Positions 63,302 through 64,000 of a DNA stretch of 64,000 bases are shown here, in pieces (within the stretch, counting starts at the first letter, position 1; each line of letters begins with the position of its first letter). The notes below the pieces were generated by a model. The model ran no database searches, was not told the origin of the DNA, and saw only the letters and a program-made list of their open reading frames with translations. The DNA is from Streptococcus pneumoniae (GTDB lineage: Bacteria; Bacillota; Bacilli; Lactobacillales; Streptococcaceae), in NCBI GenBank assembly GCA_040719455.1, contig JBFDTN010000001.1:1521501-1585500 (forward strand). Direction: 5' to 3'. Made by a program: the position numbers and the translations under genes.

Positions 63302-63700
63302 TTATAAAGCTGCTCGAAGACGAGCCTCTGCATTTTCAACATTACGCACCGCACGCGGTAAAAAGGCACGGATATCATCTTCCTTATAGCCGACTTGCAG
63401 ACGTTTGTCATCGACTAAAATCGGACTTTTCAAAATACGAGGGGTTTCCATAATCAAGTCAATCGCCTCGTTCACACTCAAATCCTCAATATCAACACCA
63501 AGGCTCTTTGCATAACGGTTTTTCGAAGAAACAATACTTGCCACACCATTTTCTGTCTTGATGAGGATATCTAGTAATTCTTCTTTGGTAATTCCTTCTT
63601 TTCCGAGGTTTTGTTCTTTATAGGTCAACTGATGGGCATTGAGCCAAGTCTTTGCTTTCTTACAGCTAGTGCAACTTGAGACAGTATAAATTGTAATCAT
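63302..63700 (-). CDS. spx: Spx-family transcriptional regulator (ArsC-like)
   Basis: 132 residues from ATG at 63700 (MITIYTVSSCTSCKKAKTWL), AAAGGAG 7 nt upstream; an upstream in-frame start has no ribosome site. The redox pair CTSC and the C-terminal RPI-like segment KSPILVDDKRLQVGY are typical. Spx proteins bind the alpha subunit C-terminal domain of RNA polymerase and steer oxidative-stress genes. Streptococci usually have two, SpxA1 and SpxA2; which one this is cannot be said from here. Confidence 0.9.
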   Translation of the reverse strand: MITIYTVSSCTSCKKAKTWLNAHQLTYKEQNLGKEGITKEELLDILIKTENGVASIVSSKNRYAKSLGVDIEDLSVNEAIDLIMETPRILKSPILVDDKRLQVGYKEDDIRAFLPRAVRNVENAEARLRAAL

Positions 63701-63742
63701 GTAAGTACTCCTTTCGCTACACGCTAACAACACTATACTACA

Positions 63743-63751
63743 ATTATACCA
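63743..63751 (-). promoter_or_regulatory. spx promoter (extended -10)
   Basis: On the minus strand TGG-TATAAT (63743-63751), about 42 nt before the spx start. The -35 is poor, as is common with TGN-extended promoters. Confidence 0.6.
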
Positions 63752-63889
63752 CAAATCCTATCCGTCTTGCGACCTATTTTTCAATTTATTTACGATTTTC
63801 GGCTATTTTTTGACTATTTCTTGTGGTAATCGTGGAATTTTTTACTAGATATTGTGTTTTTAGGATAATTCTAGCATATATCTATTTGT

Positions 63890-63916
63890 AAAAAGAGCTA
63901 GCTTGACAGCTAACTC
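63890..63916 (-). terminator. Terminator after the recA end
   Basis: On the minus strand GAGTTAGCT and AGCTAGCTC pair with one wobble around a 4-nt loop, followed by TTTTT. Between it and the spx promoter (63752-63889) nothing else is visible. Confidence 0.85.
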
Positions 63917-63923
63917 ATTCTTT

Positions 63924-64000
63924 TTAGTCTTCAATTTCAATCGCGTCATCCAATTCAAGGGTGATTTCTTCGGTATCTTCTACCTCTTCGACTTCTACTT
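63924..64000 (-). CDS. recA: C-terminal end of a gene, probably recA (cut by window edge)
   Basis: The last 25 codons, reading VEVEEVEDTEEITLELDDAI then EIED and TAA. A Glu/Asp-rich tail of this kind ends streptococcal RecA, and recA just upstream of spx and the ireB cluster is a known arrangement in streptococci. Too short for certainty; another acidic-tailed protein cannot be excluded. Confidence 0.6.
   Translation of the reverse strand, partial: VEVEEVEDTEEITLELDDAIEIED

Overview
The window comes from a low-GC Gram-positive chromosome and fits a viridans-type Streptococcus. The signs are an adcRCBA zinc operon, pbp2a-rpmG-secE-nusG, nrdD-small ORF-GNAT-nrdG, ireB-ruvX-UPF0473-folC, strong AGGAG ribosome sites with TGN-extended -10 boxes, and a Wzx/Wzy polysaccharide locus that opens with wzg-wzh-wzd-wze-wchA-wchF. 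I cannot name the species. The window begins inside rpoB (5' end, minus strand) and ends in the 3' end of a gene that looks like recA. Almost every gene is on the minus strand.

Layout. 1-8.6 kb: rpoB start with a long leader holding a duplicated 110-bp repeat, a cluster of two lipoproteins and a coiled-coil protein, tRNA-Cys, nusG, secE, rpmG, pbp2a and a divergent RluA-type pseudouridine synthase. 8.6-11.5 kb: copper operon copY-copA-copZ with two cop boxes. 11.6-12.7 kb: an LLM flavin oxidoreductase gene broken by a 61-bp MITE with a clean TA target duplication. 12.8-16.3 kb: adcR-adcC-adcB-adcA with AdcR operators. 16.3-25.4 kb: an accessory island. 25.6-48.0 kb: capsule or receptor polysaccharide locus, read from a consensus promoter near 48.0 kb. 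48.1-64 kb: core genes (nrdG, two GNATs, nrdD, a Ccs4-like membrane protein, cls, folC, UPF0473, ruvX, ireB, argH, argG, spx and the recA end), interspersed with repeats.

The most interesting system is at 16.77-19.56 kb. Two convergent genes, a GNAT-like protein with two C-terminal membrane helices and a class I SAM methyltransferase, are enclosed by perfect 25-bp inverted repeats (16801-16825 and 18576-18600). An intact tyrosine recombinase starts 58 bp outside the right repeat, and a good promoter points inward just outside the left repeat. Each repeat has the anatomy of a tyrosine-recombinase core site: GATAA, a 7-bp spacer, then TTATC. This is best read as an invertible DNA switch that would place either the acetyltransferase-like gene or the methyltransferase gene behind the promoter. 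Next to it are a small PD-(D/E)XK-like protein, a 5'-truncated galE, a McrBC type IV restriction pair and an IS982-family element.

The polysaccharide locus encodes regulation (Wzg, Wzh, Wzd, Wze), the initiating glucose-1-phosphate transferase WchA, the rhamnosyltransferase WchF, further glycosyltransferases, a Stealth-type sugar phosphotransferase, UDP-GlcNAc 2-epimerase, two acyltransferases, Wzy and Wzx. It ends with a phosphocholine module: LicD, a three-domain HTH/nucleotidyltransferase/choline-kinase fusion, LicC and a BCCT transporter. The predicted product is a rhamnose-containing polymer with phosphodiester links and probable phosphocholine decoration.

Repeats are prominent. There are three copies of one MITE family (12.6, 55.9-56.2 and 62.4-62.5 kb), two related hairpin-rich intergenic repeats (49.7-50.1 and 55.95-56.12 kb) and a tandem array at 58.3-58.5 kb.
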